Source: Streptomyces sp. NBC_00663 (GTDB lineage Bacteria > Actinomycetota > Actinomycetes > Streptomycetales > Streptomycetaceae). From it: 64,000 nt of DNA. Of the stretch, positions 51,901 through 59,484 are shown piece after piece (positions within the stretch are counted from its first letter, which is position 1; each line of letters begins with the position of its first letter). The notes below the pieces were generated by a model. That model was not told the DNA's origin. It saw only the letters and a list, made by a program, of their open reading frames with translations, and searched no databases. The DNA lies in NCBI RefSeq assembly GCF_036226885.1, contig NZ_CP109027.1, forward strand, positions 9,114,001 to 9,178,000. Reading direction: 5' to 3'. Both the position numbers and the translations under genes were made by a program.

Positions 51901-52192
51901 CTACCGCGAACTCCTCATCGACCCGCGGCCGGTGGGCACACTGACGCACGTCGCGGGCCACTACCGCACTCCCTACGGCGAGGTGTCGTCGGAGTGGACG
52001 CGCACGGACGGCGTCTTCCGCCTGCGGGTCGAGGTACCGCCCAACACGACGGCGGAGATCCGGGTACCGACGCGAGGAGGCAAACCCGAGCCGACGCCGG
52101 ACGGGGCGAGGTTCGAACGCGTCGACGGCGACCGGGCCGTGTACCGGGTCGGTTCCGGCACGTACGTGTTCATCGCCCGCGAGCAGCGGTAA
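48998..52192 (+). CDS. Exported alpha-L-rhamnosidase (GH78), second copy
   Basis: A 1064-residue GH78 enzyme with a Tat signal (SRRRVVGTMAASAAGLALPLAPG, about 10-32). It belongs to a different branch from the first copy: its acid motif is DCPGREKLAYPADYL instead of DCPQRDERLGWTGD. A small extra beta-rich module of about 75 residues (about 289-365) interrupts the N-terminal beta-sandwich just before PRLIARLEVTKADGT. The two enzymes probably act on different rhamnosides of rhamnogalacturonan side chains or glycosides. ATG 48998 follows CGAGGGAG. A very strong terminator follows. Confidence 0.94.
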   Translation: MAEVSNGTPSRRRVVGTMAASAAGLALPLAPGLAAPNAYAQPQDSGGGTRVVGLAIDGREDRPLGVDDPAPRLSWRVVHAGDGWMQSAYQIRAARTEGDLDAGRLLWDSGKVRSAAQTDVAWRGPALGSRDRVVWRVRVWGAQGGPTPWSGSASWEMGLLRRADWGAARWIEHAGRTVDQPLPVFARAFRVDGRGGGVSRARLYLSGVGLQVARLNDRPVTDEVLAPGNSNYQLSVEYRAYDVTHLIRIGDNTLGVELGHGTALVTRSVTNSATGRGAPYSWWQSQFKGTGSLVEAAPRGATAVKVSSVANYHVGGTVNIDTGDGGARLESRTITAIDTAGTALTFQPALSCDHATGAAVSASGNSLASTDPSAGAAVTPRLIARLEVTKADGTVQTIVSDRSWKTALGPTTTANWYSGSDYDARREQPAWTAPGADLSATAERRDGTAMEWADAGLAPPPNLTTELVWRAAEPLKVVDRLRPVNVTQPQPGVWVFDFGQNFAGWPQLNLDGPVPAGTTVKLRPAESLSADGTVDQASVRGGGAARGTDIFAAYTAHGAARDETWHPLFHYFGMQWIQVTGLPEGYTPTRDTITGLQIHADVPTAGDVRTSDERINRIHRMSRHSIMSNVMSTFTDCPGREKLAYPADYLQPFASLHRTFGYAAYLRTMERHLAEGQSKAGDNIGNVALKAPVYDWGYTGRFGDEINWGDGIVLTPWFLYETYGDTQTMARHYPQMQAFLTYVRTKKAGTGQDAYLVDAALADWIASEQTSGRITGTWGYHQVADRMARMADLLGRTADAAEYRSLAANIKKAFNDAFYNSSLGRYTAQGAQGGTGATQAAQALALDEGLVPEGEREKVLDALVELVRAHQPYGGGPHFSGGTIGLAPIVRALHEGGRDDVLWDVLQEDTRPSYGYFMQPTTANPGGLTTVPEQWDMGNSKNHMILLQIEEWFHSGLAGIRRPRGGVGYRELLIDPRPVGTLTHVAGHYRTPYGEVSSEWTRTDGVFRLRVEVPPNTTAEIRVPTRGGKPEPTPDGARFERVDGDRAVYRVGSGTYVFIAREQR

Positions 52193-52199
52193 CCGACAC

Positions 52200-52257
52200 G
52201 GCAGTTGGGCGAGCGGGAGGGACATGACCTGACGTCCCTCCCGCTCGCCCAGCTGCC
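52200..52257 (+). terminator. Very strong terminator after the second rhamnosidase
   Basis: A 23-bp stem with a single G-T wobble (52200-52222 with 52235-52257) and a 12-nt loop begins 8 nt after the stop. It ends directly before a truncated SDR fragment. Confidence 0.92.
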
Positions 52258-52698
52258 CTGGGGCCCATCGAGATCATGCAGTACAGCCCCGTCCCTCGTG
52301 CCGACTTCATGCGGCCGGTCCTCGACACGGGTGCCGACGACCTCGACGCGCCCCTCGCCTTCTCCGTGAAGGGCCCGGTCACCGCGGTGAACGCCGTTCT
52401 GCCCGGCATGCGGCAACTCGGCCGCGGCACCCTGCTGTTCGTCAACGGCGGCAGCGCGGTGCGCCCCCACCCCGACCTGGCCGGCACCTCGATCGCCTTC
52501 GCCGCCGAGAGCGCCTACGCCCGCATGCTCCACGACGCCCTCGCGCCGGAGAACATCCACACCGCCCAGCTGATCATCCCCGGAGCCATCCGGCCCGACG
52601 CCGAGCACAGCAGCCCCGAGGCGTTGGCCCGGCGCCTCTACGACATCCACCTCGCGCGAGAGGGCTTCCGCCACTACGCCGAGCCGCTGCCCGACTGA
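52258..52698 (+). pseudogene. Truncated short-chain dehydrogenase (C-terminal part)
   Basis: The frame opens with LGPIEIMQYSPVPRADF and continues as the second half of an SDR (VKGPVTAVNAVLPGMRQLGRGTLLFVNGG ... AESAYARMLHDALAPENIHTAQLIIPGAI). It aligns with the middle and end of the complete SDR at 53397 (VLEYSPVGTLG ... ATRAVLPAMREAGAGTLLFTTGAG). The NAD(P)-binding first about 80 residues are missing, cut off exactly at the preceding terminator. An ATG at 52276 exists without a good ribosome site. This is most likely a remnant; expression of a 140-residue protein is possible but could not bind cofactor. Confidence 0.75.
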
Positions 52699-52715
52699 CG
52701 CCTCTGGAAGACACC

Positions 52716-53267
52716 GTGCGCCTGACCACCCGTTCCAGCCTCGCCCGCGCCGTTCCCGCCGCCGTACTGCTCGCAGTGACCGCGTGCACCGACGAGGCGG
52801 TCCCGTCGCGGTCGTCACCCTCCGCGTCGTCCGTCTCCGCGTCGTCCGCCTTCGCGTCACCGGGAACGTCGGCGGCCACGGCACCAGCCTCACCGTCCGA
52901 AGACAGGGACACCACCATGGACATCCGGCTCACCGTCGACGGCCACCCGATCGAGGCCACTCTCAACGGCAGTGCCACGGCGCGCGACTTCGCCGCCCTG
53001 CTCCCGCTCACGCTGGCCTTCAGCGACTTCCACGAGACGGAGAAGACGGCTGACCTGCCGCGCCGGCTGTCCACCTCCGGCGCCCCGGAGGCCGCCGAAG
53101 CGAAACCCGGTGACCTGGCGTACTACGCGCCCTGGGGCAACCTCGCCGTCTTCTACCGCGGCAGCGGCTCCAGTGACGCCGGCCTGATCATCCTCGGCCA
53201 CGTGAACGGCGACACCGAACGCCTGGCCACCGCCACCGAGGCCACCATCGAGACAAGTGGTCGATAG
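52716..53267 (+). CDS. Cyclophilin-like-fold lipoprotein
   Basis: A 183-residue protein starting at GTG 52716 after GGAAG. The lipoprotein signal has lipobox VTAC (Cys about 24). A Ser/Ala-rich tether extends to about residue 65. The C-terminal domain (about 68-180) fits the small cyclophilin-like family: MDIRLTVDGHPIEATLNGSATARDFAALLPLTL, LAYYAPWGNLAVFYRG and LIILGHVNGD. The role of this family is unknown, and the prolyl isomerase residues of true cyclophilins are not evident. It lies next to SDR genes, an arrangement I believe is common for this family. Confidence 0.85.
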   Translation: MRLTTRSSLARAVPAAVLLAVTACTDEAVPSRSSPSASSVSASSAFASPGTSAATAPASPSEDRDTTMDIRLTVDGHPIEATLNGSATARDFAALLPLTLAFSDFHETEKTADLPRRLSTSGAPEAAEAKPGDLAYYAPWGNLAVFYRGSGSSDAGLIILGHVNGDTERLATATEATIETSGR

Positions 53268-53357
53268 TCGGTTGGTCGTGTCGGTGGCGGTCGCCGCCGT
53301 CGTGCCGCGCCGTCAGCGAGAAGGGGCACCGCAACCTCCCCGAACCGCCCACCCGGC

Positions 53358-53385
53358 ACGCCGTCCGCCACGCGACGGACGGCGT
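53358..53385. terminator. Bidirectional terminator
   Basis: A perfect 10-bp stem (53358-53367 with 53376-53385) with an 8-nt loop lies between the converging cyclophilin-like and SDR genes. Confidence 0.75.
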
Positions 53386-53396
53386 CCTGTGCGGTG

Positions 53397-54074
53397 TCAG
53401 CCGCTGAAGACCAGTTCGGCCTGGTCCCGCTTGGTGGTGTGCAGGTCCCAGTAGACCGGGGCGATCTCCTCCGGCTGGGCGGTGGGGAAGCCGGGGACGG
53501 CCGCCACGCCGATGGACACGTCGATGCCGACGTGGGCGGCCTGGACACCGGTGCCGTGCAGTTCCTTGTGCAGGTTGAGGACCCAGTTGCGCAGGGCGGC
53601 CGCCGCGGCGTTGACGTTGCCGACCTGCGGCACGGGGTCGATGGACCCGGCGCCCGTGGTGAACAGCAGAGTGCCGGCGCCGGCCTCGCGCATGGCGGGC
53701 AGCACCGCCCGGGTGGCGGCGATCGCGCCGTAGAGCTGGAACTCCATCTCGTGCTGCACATGGCCGGGTTCGGTCTGGGTCGGGGTGGTGAGGGAGGTGG
53801 AGCCGAGCGTCCCGACGGGGGAGTACTCGAGGACGTCGATACCGTCGAAGCGCGCTGCGGCGTCCTTGAGCGCCTGGGTGAGCGCGTCGCGGTCGAGGAC
53901 GTCCGCGGGGAACGCGGCGGCCGTGATGCCTTCGGCGGTGAGGGTGTCGACGAGCCGGCCGAGCTTGTCGCGGTCGCGGGAGACGAGCGCGACGTCGAAG
54001 CCGCGGGAGCCGAAGGTGCGCGCGATGGCGAGGCCCAGCTGAGGGCTGGCGCCGATGATGGCGATGGTGGTCAC
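53397..54074 (-). CDS. SDR-like oxidoreductase
   Basis: A 225-residue Rossmann-fold protein. The cofactor loop is AIIGASPQLGLAIARTFG (about 4-21), with Arg-Asp after strand 2 (LVSRDRD), suggesting NADP(H). The usual YxxxK catalytic pair is not visible; where Tyr is expected the sequence reads GNVNAAAAALRNWVLNLHKE. It is therefore an atypical SDR that may have lost classical activity. It is complete and homologous to the truncated copy at 52258. ATG 54074 is used. GGATAG repeats lie upstream. Confidence 0.85.
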   Translation of the reverse strand: MTTIAIIGASPQLGLAIARTFGSRGFDVALVSRDRDKLGRLVDTLTAEGITAAAFPADVLDRDALTQALKDAAARFDGIDVLEYSPVGTLGSTSLTTPTQTEPGHVQHEMEFQLYGAIAATRAVLPAMREAGAGTLLFTTGAGSIDPVPQVGNVNAAAAALRNWVLNLHKELHGTGVQAAHVGIDVSIGVAAVPGFPTAQPEEIAPVYWDLHTTKRDQAELVFSG

Positions 54075-54099
54075 GGGTGATCCTTCCGGAGCAATTAAT

Positions 54100-54113
54100 G
54101 GATAGCCCTATCC
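54100..54113. promoter_or_regulatory. GGATAG palindrome upstream of the SDR gene
   Basis: GGATAG-CC-CTATCC is a perfect inverted repeat 25 bp before the SDR start. Further GGATAGG strings occur at about 54126 and 54171 in the same gap. It looks like the operator of a TetR-, MarR- or HxlR-type repressor, but no such gene is in the window. Confidence 0.6.
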
Positions 54114-54199
54114 GTTTTGCGATCCGGATAGGGCCGTCCGCTTAGCTGTCGTCCACCATAACACCGAAAATGGATAGGTCATTCCGATTGTGAGTACCC

Positions 54200-55837
54200 T
54201 CAAGCGCGCTGCCAGTACAACCGCTCCGCCCTGTCCGGATCGTCGACGATCCGGCACTCGGCGTCGAGCCACATGGTGGCGCGCCGCTGCGGCGTATAGG
54301 CCGGCCAGGCCGGCACCCCGTCCGCGACGGGACGTCCCCGGTGAGCGAAGCCCGCCCACAGTCCGCTCATGTGCCGCGCGGTCGCGAGGCGGCCCGGCGA
54401 CTGATCCGCGTTGAGGAGGGAGTCGAGGTTCTTGTCGGTGTTGGCGAACTTGAGGTTGATGTCCGACGCGTGCGGCGAGCCGAGGGGGAAGTCCGTGCCG
54501 GGCACCAGGGTCGGGTTCTTGTAGGCGAGCTGGTACATGAACACCGGAGCCGCCTGCTGCGCCGCCTTGGCCTCGGCGATCCTGATCGAGTCGCGCCAGA
54601 TCGGCGAGGTGGTGATGGCGAAGTAGAGCTGCGCGGGTGTCGCGTCGGGCCGTGATCTGTGGAAGACGTCGATGACGCGGTCGAGTTCGGCGCCCTGATA
54701 CGTGCGGCCCAGTTCCCTGCGCAGCCCGGCCTCGTCGATCCGGAAGATGTCGGGCGGCCCGAAGAGGCTGAAGAACACCGTCTCGTCGCGGCATGTGCCG
54801 CACATCAGCGGCTTGCCCGCCGAGAAGGGGGCGGCACCGTCGGCGAAGGGATGGCGCGGGATGACGGTGCCGTCGACGAAGGCGCCGAAGCCCGGGAGTG
54901 AACCGGGGTCGCCCCAGGGCGGAGCACCGTTCGCGGCCTCGGACTGCTGGATCGCGAGCAGCCTCTCGGCGGGTGTCGTGTGCAGCTCGGGGATGTCCGC
55001 CACGGTCAGTCCCAGGAGCTCCAGCGTGCGCTCGGCCCGCGCCGTGGCGCCCGCGCGAGTGGGGAAGCGCAGCGGCGCGGCGCTCTCGATCGAGGCCTTG
55101 TGGAAGAGCGGCGCGGCGTCCGGCATGGTGTGGATCGCCGCGGTCTTGGCCCCGCCACCGCTCTCGCCCCAGACCATCACGTTGTCGGGGTCGCCCCCGA
55201 AGTTCTCGATGTTCTCCCCGGTCCAGCGGAGCGCCGCGAGGATGTCCAGCATTCCTTGGTTGGCGGCGTACCGGTCGTCCTCGGCGAGATCTCCCAGGAA
55301 CAGGTAGCCCAGCAGACCGAGCCGGTGGTTGGACTCGACCACCACCACGTCGTAGAGCTGCGCCAGATGGGTGCCGTCCTGCCCTGTGGCGGAGCCGGAG
55401 CCGATCATGTAGCCGCCGCCGTGGTTGTAGAACATCACCGGTCGCCGCCCGCGGTCCGCGGCGGGCGTCCAGATGTTGAGGTAGAGGCAGTCCTCGGAAG
55501 GCGCGGGCATCCGGCCGTTGCCGTTCGGGCCCATTTCGCCGCCCGCCACCTGGAAGGCCGGGTTGGGGAAGTCCACCGCGTCGCGTACACCGCGCCAACT
55601 CCGGGGCGGCTTCGGGGCCTTGAACCTCAGTTCCCCGAGCGGGGGCGTGGCATAGGGCACGCCGAGGAACTTCACGATGCCGTCCTCACGCCGTCCGCGC
55701 ACCCTGCCGTAACGGGTGGCCGCCTCGTCCGTCCGGTGCGCACCGCGCGCGAGGGCCGGCGTCGGCACGCTCGTCGCGGCCACGACGGACAGGGCTCCGC
55801 CGATCATCGTCCTGCGGGTCATCTTCGAGCCTGGCAT
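54200..55837 (-). CDS. Exported type-B carboxylesterase
   Basis: A 545-residue carboxylesterase/lipase family enzyme. A Tat signal (TRRTMIGGALSVVAATSVPTPALA, about 7-30) precedes the hydrolase. The oxyanion hole is NHGGGY (139-143), and Ser226 sits in GESGGGA. The family disulfide segment SEDCLYLNIWTP is present. A late His in GSPHASD probably completes the triad. ATG 55837 follows GAGGAGG. Upstream lie palindromes like those of the rhamnose regulon, so it may remove ester groups from pectin fragments (inference). Substrate specificity is not visible. Confidence 0.9.
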   Translation of the reverse strand: MPGSKMTRRTMIGGALSVVAATSVPTPALARGAHRTDEAATRYGRVRGRREDGIVKFLGVPYATPPLGELRFKAPKPPRSWRGVRDAVDFPNPAFQVAGGEMGPNGNGRMPAPSEDCLYLNIWTPAADRGRRPVMFYNHGGGYMIGSGSATGQDGTHLAQLYDVVVVESNHRLGLLGYLFLGDLAEDDRYAANQGMLDILAALRWTGENIENFGGDPDNVMVWGESGGGAKTAAIHTMPDAAPLFHKASIESAAPLRFPTRAGATARAERTLELLGLTVADIPELHTTPAERLLAIQQSEAANGAPPWGDPGSLPGFGAFVDGTVIPRHPFADGAAPFSAGKPLMCGTCRDETVFFSLFGPPDIFRIDEAGLRRELGRTYQGAELDRVIDVFHRSRPDATPAQLYFAITTSPIWRDSIRIAEAKAAQQAAPVFMYQLAYKNPTLVPGTDFPLGSPHASDINLKFANTDKNLDSLLNADQSPGRLATARHMSGLWAGFAHRGRPVADGVPAWPAYTPQRRATMWLDAECRIVDDPDRAERLYWQRA

Positions 55838-55910
55838 CGGACCTCCTCGGGTGGAGAGCACGCGCAGCGGAAACCGTTGCCCTCGGCAGTGGTTCACCGG
55901 GTCAGATGAG

Positions 55911-55962
55911 TGAAACGATTCGGTACAGGCTTGCGGCGGTCCCGACGTGCGCTTTCATGAAA
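55911..55962. promoter_or_regulatory. Operator-like sites upstream of the carboxylesterase
   Basis: TGAAACGATTCGGT (55911-55924) resembles half of the TTGAAACG-type operator. A perfect TTTCATGAAA palindrome lies at 55953-55962. Both are within 125 bp upstream of the esterase start. Confidence 0.4.
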
Positions 55963-56024
55963 CGTACCCAGCCGTACAGGTGAGGCGCGTCAGTGCGCGG
56001 TGGCGGTCCTTCAGCGCCCCGACT

Positions 56025-56038
56025 GGGAAACGTTATCC
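56025..56038. promoter_or_regulatory. LacI-type operator upstream of the carboxylesterase
   Basis: GGGAAACGTTATCC matches 13 of 14 nt with 42521-42534 in front of the rhamnose ABC operon. It lies about 190 bp upstream of the esterase start, between that gene and the DUF3592-like gene end. Confidence 0.6.
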
Positions 56039-56114
56039 ATGGGGTCCTGGGCGGCACAAGGAGTCCGACCGGTCATCGTCCACGAGAAGAGAACTCGTCT
56101 CCGTCAGAAGAGAA

Positions 56115-56981
56115 TCAGAAGAGAAGGAGCACCCCTGCCACGCCCGTCGCCGCCAGTACCGCGAGTGTCAGGACGTTGAACGTCACGTCCTGATTCCGCG
56201 AGCGGTGTTCGGCGGCGCGGTCGAGTGTGAAGTCGGCCGGGTCGGCGCGGGTGTAGTGGACGGTGACCTCCCGGCCGTACGCACCGGCCGGGTCGGGGAG
56301 ATGGGACGTGCAGTGGGCCGTCACGGCTGTGCCCTCGGCGGTGGTGAAGGCCACGACCGGGGTGATGGTGGTGTAGGTGTGGCCGTCGTCCTGGTCGACG
56401 CTGACGTCCCTGAGGACGGCGACGACGCGGCCCTCGGTGTGCTCCATCGAGGCCAGCTTGGCCGTGTGGTCGTTCCTTGCGCGGATCGTCGCGGGCAGGT
56501 GTGCGGCGGCGAAGAGCGCCAAGGGGCCGCCGAAGCCGATCAGGGCCCACGGCCATGCCCAGTGGACAGCGGAGAGGACCACCAGACCGACGTACACCAG
56601 GAAGAGGGCGAACGTCGGCCAGCCCAGTCCCCGGCTGGGCTCCTCGGGGCGGTTGGCGAACCGGTAGGCGTGAGGTCTGCCGCGCGGGTGGCTGATCCCG
56701 ACCTCCCGGCCCTCCCACGCCGCGGTGATCATCTCGCCGCGTTCACCGTCGTTCGTCACGGTGGCCTGCTGCCCGGTGGCCGGGTCGGAGTAGGTGACGA
56801 CCACCGATATCCCGCCCTTGCGGGATCCGCCGTGCCGGGGCTCGCGCACCTGGTCGATGCGCCCCGTCAGCCGGACCGTCCGCTGTGCCTTGGTCACCCC
56901 GGCCAGCGACATCCCGAACCCGACCAGCGCCACCACACCCCACAGCGCGCACCACAGCTCCAGAAACCCGGCCCACTCCAC
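56115..56981 (-). CDS. DUF3592-like membrane protein
   Basis: A 288-residue membrane protein of unknown function. About four transmembrane segments are visible: one near the N-terminus (LWCALWGVVALVGFGMSL), two in the middle (FALFLVYVGLVVLSAVHW, WALIGFGGPLALFAAAHL) and one at the very C-terminus. Two soluble beta-rich stretches with TGRIDQVREP and EGRVVAVLRDVSVDQDD resemble the repeated DUF3592 fold. GTG 56981 after GGAGGAGG is a far better start than the TTG at 57008. It follows the gene at 57005 by 23 nt, so the two are probably one operon. Confidence 0.8.
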   Translation of the reverse strand: MEWAGFLELWCALWGVVALVGFGMSLAGVTKAQRTVRLTGRIDQVREPRHGGSRKGGISVVVTYSDPATGQQATVTNDGERGEMITAAWEGREVGISHPRGRPHAYRFANRPEEPSRGLGWPTFALFLVYVGLVVLSAVHWAWPWALIGFGGPLALFAAAHLPATIRARNDHTAKLASMEHTEGRVVAVLRDVSVDQDDGHTYTTITPVVAFTTAEGTAVTAHCTSHLPDPAGAYGREVTVHYTRADPADFTLDRAAEHRSRNQDVTFNVLTLAVLAATGVAGVLLLF

Positions 56982-57004
56982 GTGTCCTCCTCCTGCCGAT
57001 CCGG

Positions 57005-58090
57005 TCAACTGCCGCTGCGCCGCAGCACCTTGCCCCGCGCGTCCGCTTCCAGCGTCCCCGCACTTCCGTCGCCGGTCACCGTGATCCTGAGCATGAGCCG
57101 GCCGGTCGCTCCGTCCGCGGTCAGCTGCCAGCTGTGCGGGGAGTCGACGCCCGTGCCGGCTTTGTCGACCAGTGCGGGGATGCGGTCGTAGGGAAGGGAC
57201 CGCGGGTCGAATCCGCTCCTGTCGCCGGGCGAGAAGACGACCGTGAGCAGGCGCTCCTGTACGACCAGGGTGAGCGCCCGGCGCTTGTCCGGTCCCTGCG
57301 TCAACGACTCGACGGCCTTGCGCAGTTCACCCTCGTCGAGCATCGACTGCCCCGGACCGAGGGCGACCGTGCCGGTCACGGATGTCACTGTGGTCGTGGT
57401 TGTGGTCGTGGACGACGACGAGGAGGAGACGGACGGTCCGGGGGAGGGGCTTGTGGTCTCGTCGCGGTCGAAGAGGTCGGCGCGGAAAAGGACGAGCACG
57501 GCGGCCACGCCGAGCAGCAGCCCGATCAGGGTGAGGAGACCGCCGGCGCAGCCCTCGGGGGAGTCGCTCTTCATGGCCGGACCGGGTGCCGAGTCGACGC
57601 GCGCACCGGCCGCCCGTTCCTCCCACTGTGGCGTCGGCCGCCGCAGGATCCGTACCTTCCATGGCCGGTCCGGCGGATACTCCACCACCACGATGCCGCG
57701 CGGCCGGTAGTCGGCAAGCTCGACAAGGTTGACGTCCTGACGGATCTCGACACGGAAGCCGGGAGCGTCGTCCGGTGCGACGGACAGCTCGAAGCGCACC
57801 GGAACGTCGCTGGCCTCACCCCCGACAGCCTCCAGGCTCTCGATCACCGCGAGTGCCGTACGCGGTACGACGGCCGCCTCCCGGGCGCGGCGAGGCAACG
57901 TGGCGAGGAAGAGGACAAGCCCGTAGACCGCGGGCAGCGCCAACCCCGAGACGATCAGTGACGCCTCCTCGACGACGCAGCCGCTGATGAAGGCGGTGAG
58001 CGAAGCGCCGATCACGCCGCCCGTCAGGAACCCCAGGGCGAGGTCGGCGGGCCTGCCTCGGGTGGGCGGCGCGCTCACGGTGATCGTCAT
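57005..58090 (-). CDS. Membrane protein with Ser/Thr linker, unknown
   Basis: A 361-residue protein with no recognised family. Two N-terminal transmembrane helices (about 17-64) and a cytoplasmic beta-rich part (about 95-150: VPVRFELSVAPDDAPGFRVE) are followed by a third membrane helix (about 183-202). After that come a pure Ser/Thr linker (about 213-240) and a C-terminal domain (about 245-361). That domain ends in TGRLMLRITVTGDGSAGTLEADARGKVLRR. The layout suggests an exposed domain on a flexible stalk. It is upstream of the DUF3592-like gene in one operon. ATG 58090. Confidence 0.75.
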   Translation of the reverse strand: MTITVSAPPTRGRPADLALGFLTGGVIGASLTAFISGCVVEEASLIVSGLALPAVYGLVLFLATLPRRAREAAVVPRTALAVIESLEAVGGEASDVPVRFELSVAPDDAPGFRVEIRQDVNLVELADYRPRGIVVVEYPPDRPWKVRILRRPTPQWEERAAGARVDSAPGPAMKSDSPEGCAGGLLTLIGLLLGVAAVLVLFRADLFDRDETTSPSPGPSVSSSSSSTTTTTTTVTSVTGTVALGPGQSMLDEGELRKAVESLTQGPDKRRALTLVVQERLLTVVFSPGDRSGFDPRSLPYDRIPALVDKAGTGVDSPHSWQLTADGATGRLMLRITVTGDGSAGTLEADARGKVLRRSGS

Positions 58091-58201
58091 GCGGCCGATT
58101 CTGCACGTCGTGCGTGACGGGCGACAGACCGGTGGATGACCTTGGCACCCGGACTTTGTCCTGAGTGTGGAAAAAGAAGTGCCCTACTCATGCGTAAGTA
58201 C

Positions 58202-58215
58202 TTCCACGTCTGGAA
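58202..58215. promoter_or_regulatory. Inverted repeat upstream of the ROK regulator
   Basis: TTCCA-CGTC-TGGAA lies about 55 bp before the ROK gene start. Nearby strings TGTGGAAAA (about 58166) and AAGTACTT add to an AT-richer segment. It is a candidate autoregulatory site. Confidence 0.4.
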
Positions 58216-58270
58216 AATCGTTGTTACGTTCCTCTCCGACAGCCTGACGGGTCAGGGGAGAGGAGGGATC

Positions 58271-59461
58271 GTGCGGCGGATGACTGCTCGACCTGAGAAC
58301 GCGCATCAGGCACGACTGCTTCGTCTGCTGCGGGACAAAGGGTCCAACTCTCGCGCCCAGCTGGGCGATCAGGTCGATCTGTCGCGGTCCAAACTGGCCG
58401 TGGAGGTGGACCGGCTCCTGGAGACCGGGCTGGTGGTCGCGGACGGACTGGCCCCCTCCCGGGGCGGCCGGCGCTCGCACAACATCCGGCTCGCGCCGAC
58501 ACTGCGCTTCCTCGGCGTCGACATCGGCGCCACGTCGATCGATGTCGCCGTCACCAACGCGGAGTTGGAGGTCCTTGGGCATCTGAACCAGCCGATGGAC
58601 GTGCGTGAGGGGCCGGTCGCGGTCTTCGAGCAGGTGCTGGCGATGGCCGCCAAGTTGCGGGCGACGGGGCTCGCGGAGGGTTTCGACGGTGCCGGGATCG
58701 GTGTTCCGGGTCCGGTCCGTTTCCCCGAGGGTGTTCCGGTGGCGCCGCCGATCATGCCGGGCTGGGACGGTTTTCCGGTGCGGGAGGCGCTCAGTCAGGA
58801 ACTCGGCTGTCCGGTGATGGTCGACAACGACGTGAACCTGATGGCGATGGGGGAGCAGCACGCGGGCGTCGCCCGTTCCGTGGGCGACTTCCTCTGCGTC
58901 AAGATCGGCACCGGTATCGGCTGCGGCATCGTCGTCGGCGGCAATGTCCACCGCGGTGTCACCGGCAGCGCCGGCGACATCGGGCACATCCAGGTGGAGC
59001 CGGGGGGCCGCGCCTGTGTGTGCGGCAACCGGGGCTGTCTGGAAGCCCACTTCAGCGGTGCCGCGCTGGCCGCCGACGCCGAACAGGCCGCCCGTGAGGG
59101 CCGGTCGGCGGAGCTCGCCTCCCGGCTGGAGACAGCGGGACGCCTGAGCGCCGCGGATGTCTCGGCTGCCGCGGCAGCGGGCGACGCCGTGGCCCTGGAA
59201 CTCATCCGGGAGGGCGGGAAGCGTCTGGGGCAGGTCATCGCCGGACTCGTCAGCTTCTTCAATCCGGGTCTGGTGGTGATCGGCGGAGGTGTGACCGGGC
59301 TCGGACACACCCTGCTGGCCAGTGTCAGGACCCAGGTCTACCGGCAGTCCCTGCCGCTGGCCACGGGCAACCTGCCCATCGTGCTGGGCGAGTTGGGACC
59401 CGCCGCCGGAGCCATCGGCGCAGCCCGCCTCATCAGCGACCACGTCTTCTCACCCGCCTGA
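58271..59461 (+). CDS. ROK-family transcriptional regulator
   Basis: A 396-residue ROK repressor. The N-terminal winged helix (about 8-70: HQARLLRLLRDKGSNSRAQLGDQVDLSRSKLAVEVDRLLE) is followed by a sugar-kinase-like domain. The ATP-type motif DIGATSIDVAV, the NDVNLMAMGE segment and the zinc motif CVCGNRGCLE (CxCGxxGCxE) are present. GTG 58271 is chosen because AGGAGG is 5 nt away; ATG 58280 is the alternative. It lies upstream of a CUT2 sugar importer and an oxidoreductase, which it probably controls in response to the imported sugar. Confidence 0.93.
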   Translation: MRRMTARPENAHQARLLRLLRDKGSNSRAQLGDQVDLSRSKLAVEVDRLLETGLVVADGLAPSRGGRRSHNIRLAPTLRFLGVDIGATSIDVAVTNAELEVLGHLNQPMDVREGPVAVFEQVLAMAAKLRATGLAEGFDGAGIGVPGPVRFPEGVPVAPPIMPGWDGFPVREALSQELGCPVMVDNDVNLMAMGEQHAGVARSVGDFLCVKIGTGIGCGIVVGGNVHRGVTGSAGDIGHIQVEPGGRACVCGNRGCLEAHFSGAALAADAEQAAREGRSAELASRLETAGRLSAADVSAAAAAGDAVALELIREGGKRLGQVIAGLVSFFNPGLVVIGGGVTGLGHTLLASVRTQVYRQSLPLATGNLPIVLGELGPAAGAIGAARLISDHVFSPA

Positions 59462-59484
59462 CCGCCGCCCGACCCCGACGGCGG
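59462..59484 (+). terminator. Possible terminator after the ROK gene
   Basis: CCGCCG (59462-59467) pairs with CGGCGG (59479-59484) directly after the stop codon. The stem is short and the confidence moderate. Confidence 0.45.

Noticed and set aside
52276..52698. Truncated SDR as a normal small gene
   Set aside because: Homology continues upstream of the ATG and the cofactor domain is missing, with no ribosome site, so I annotate a remnant.
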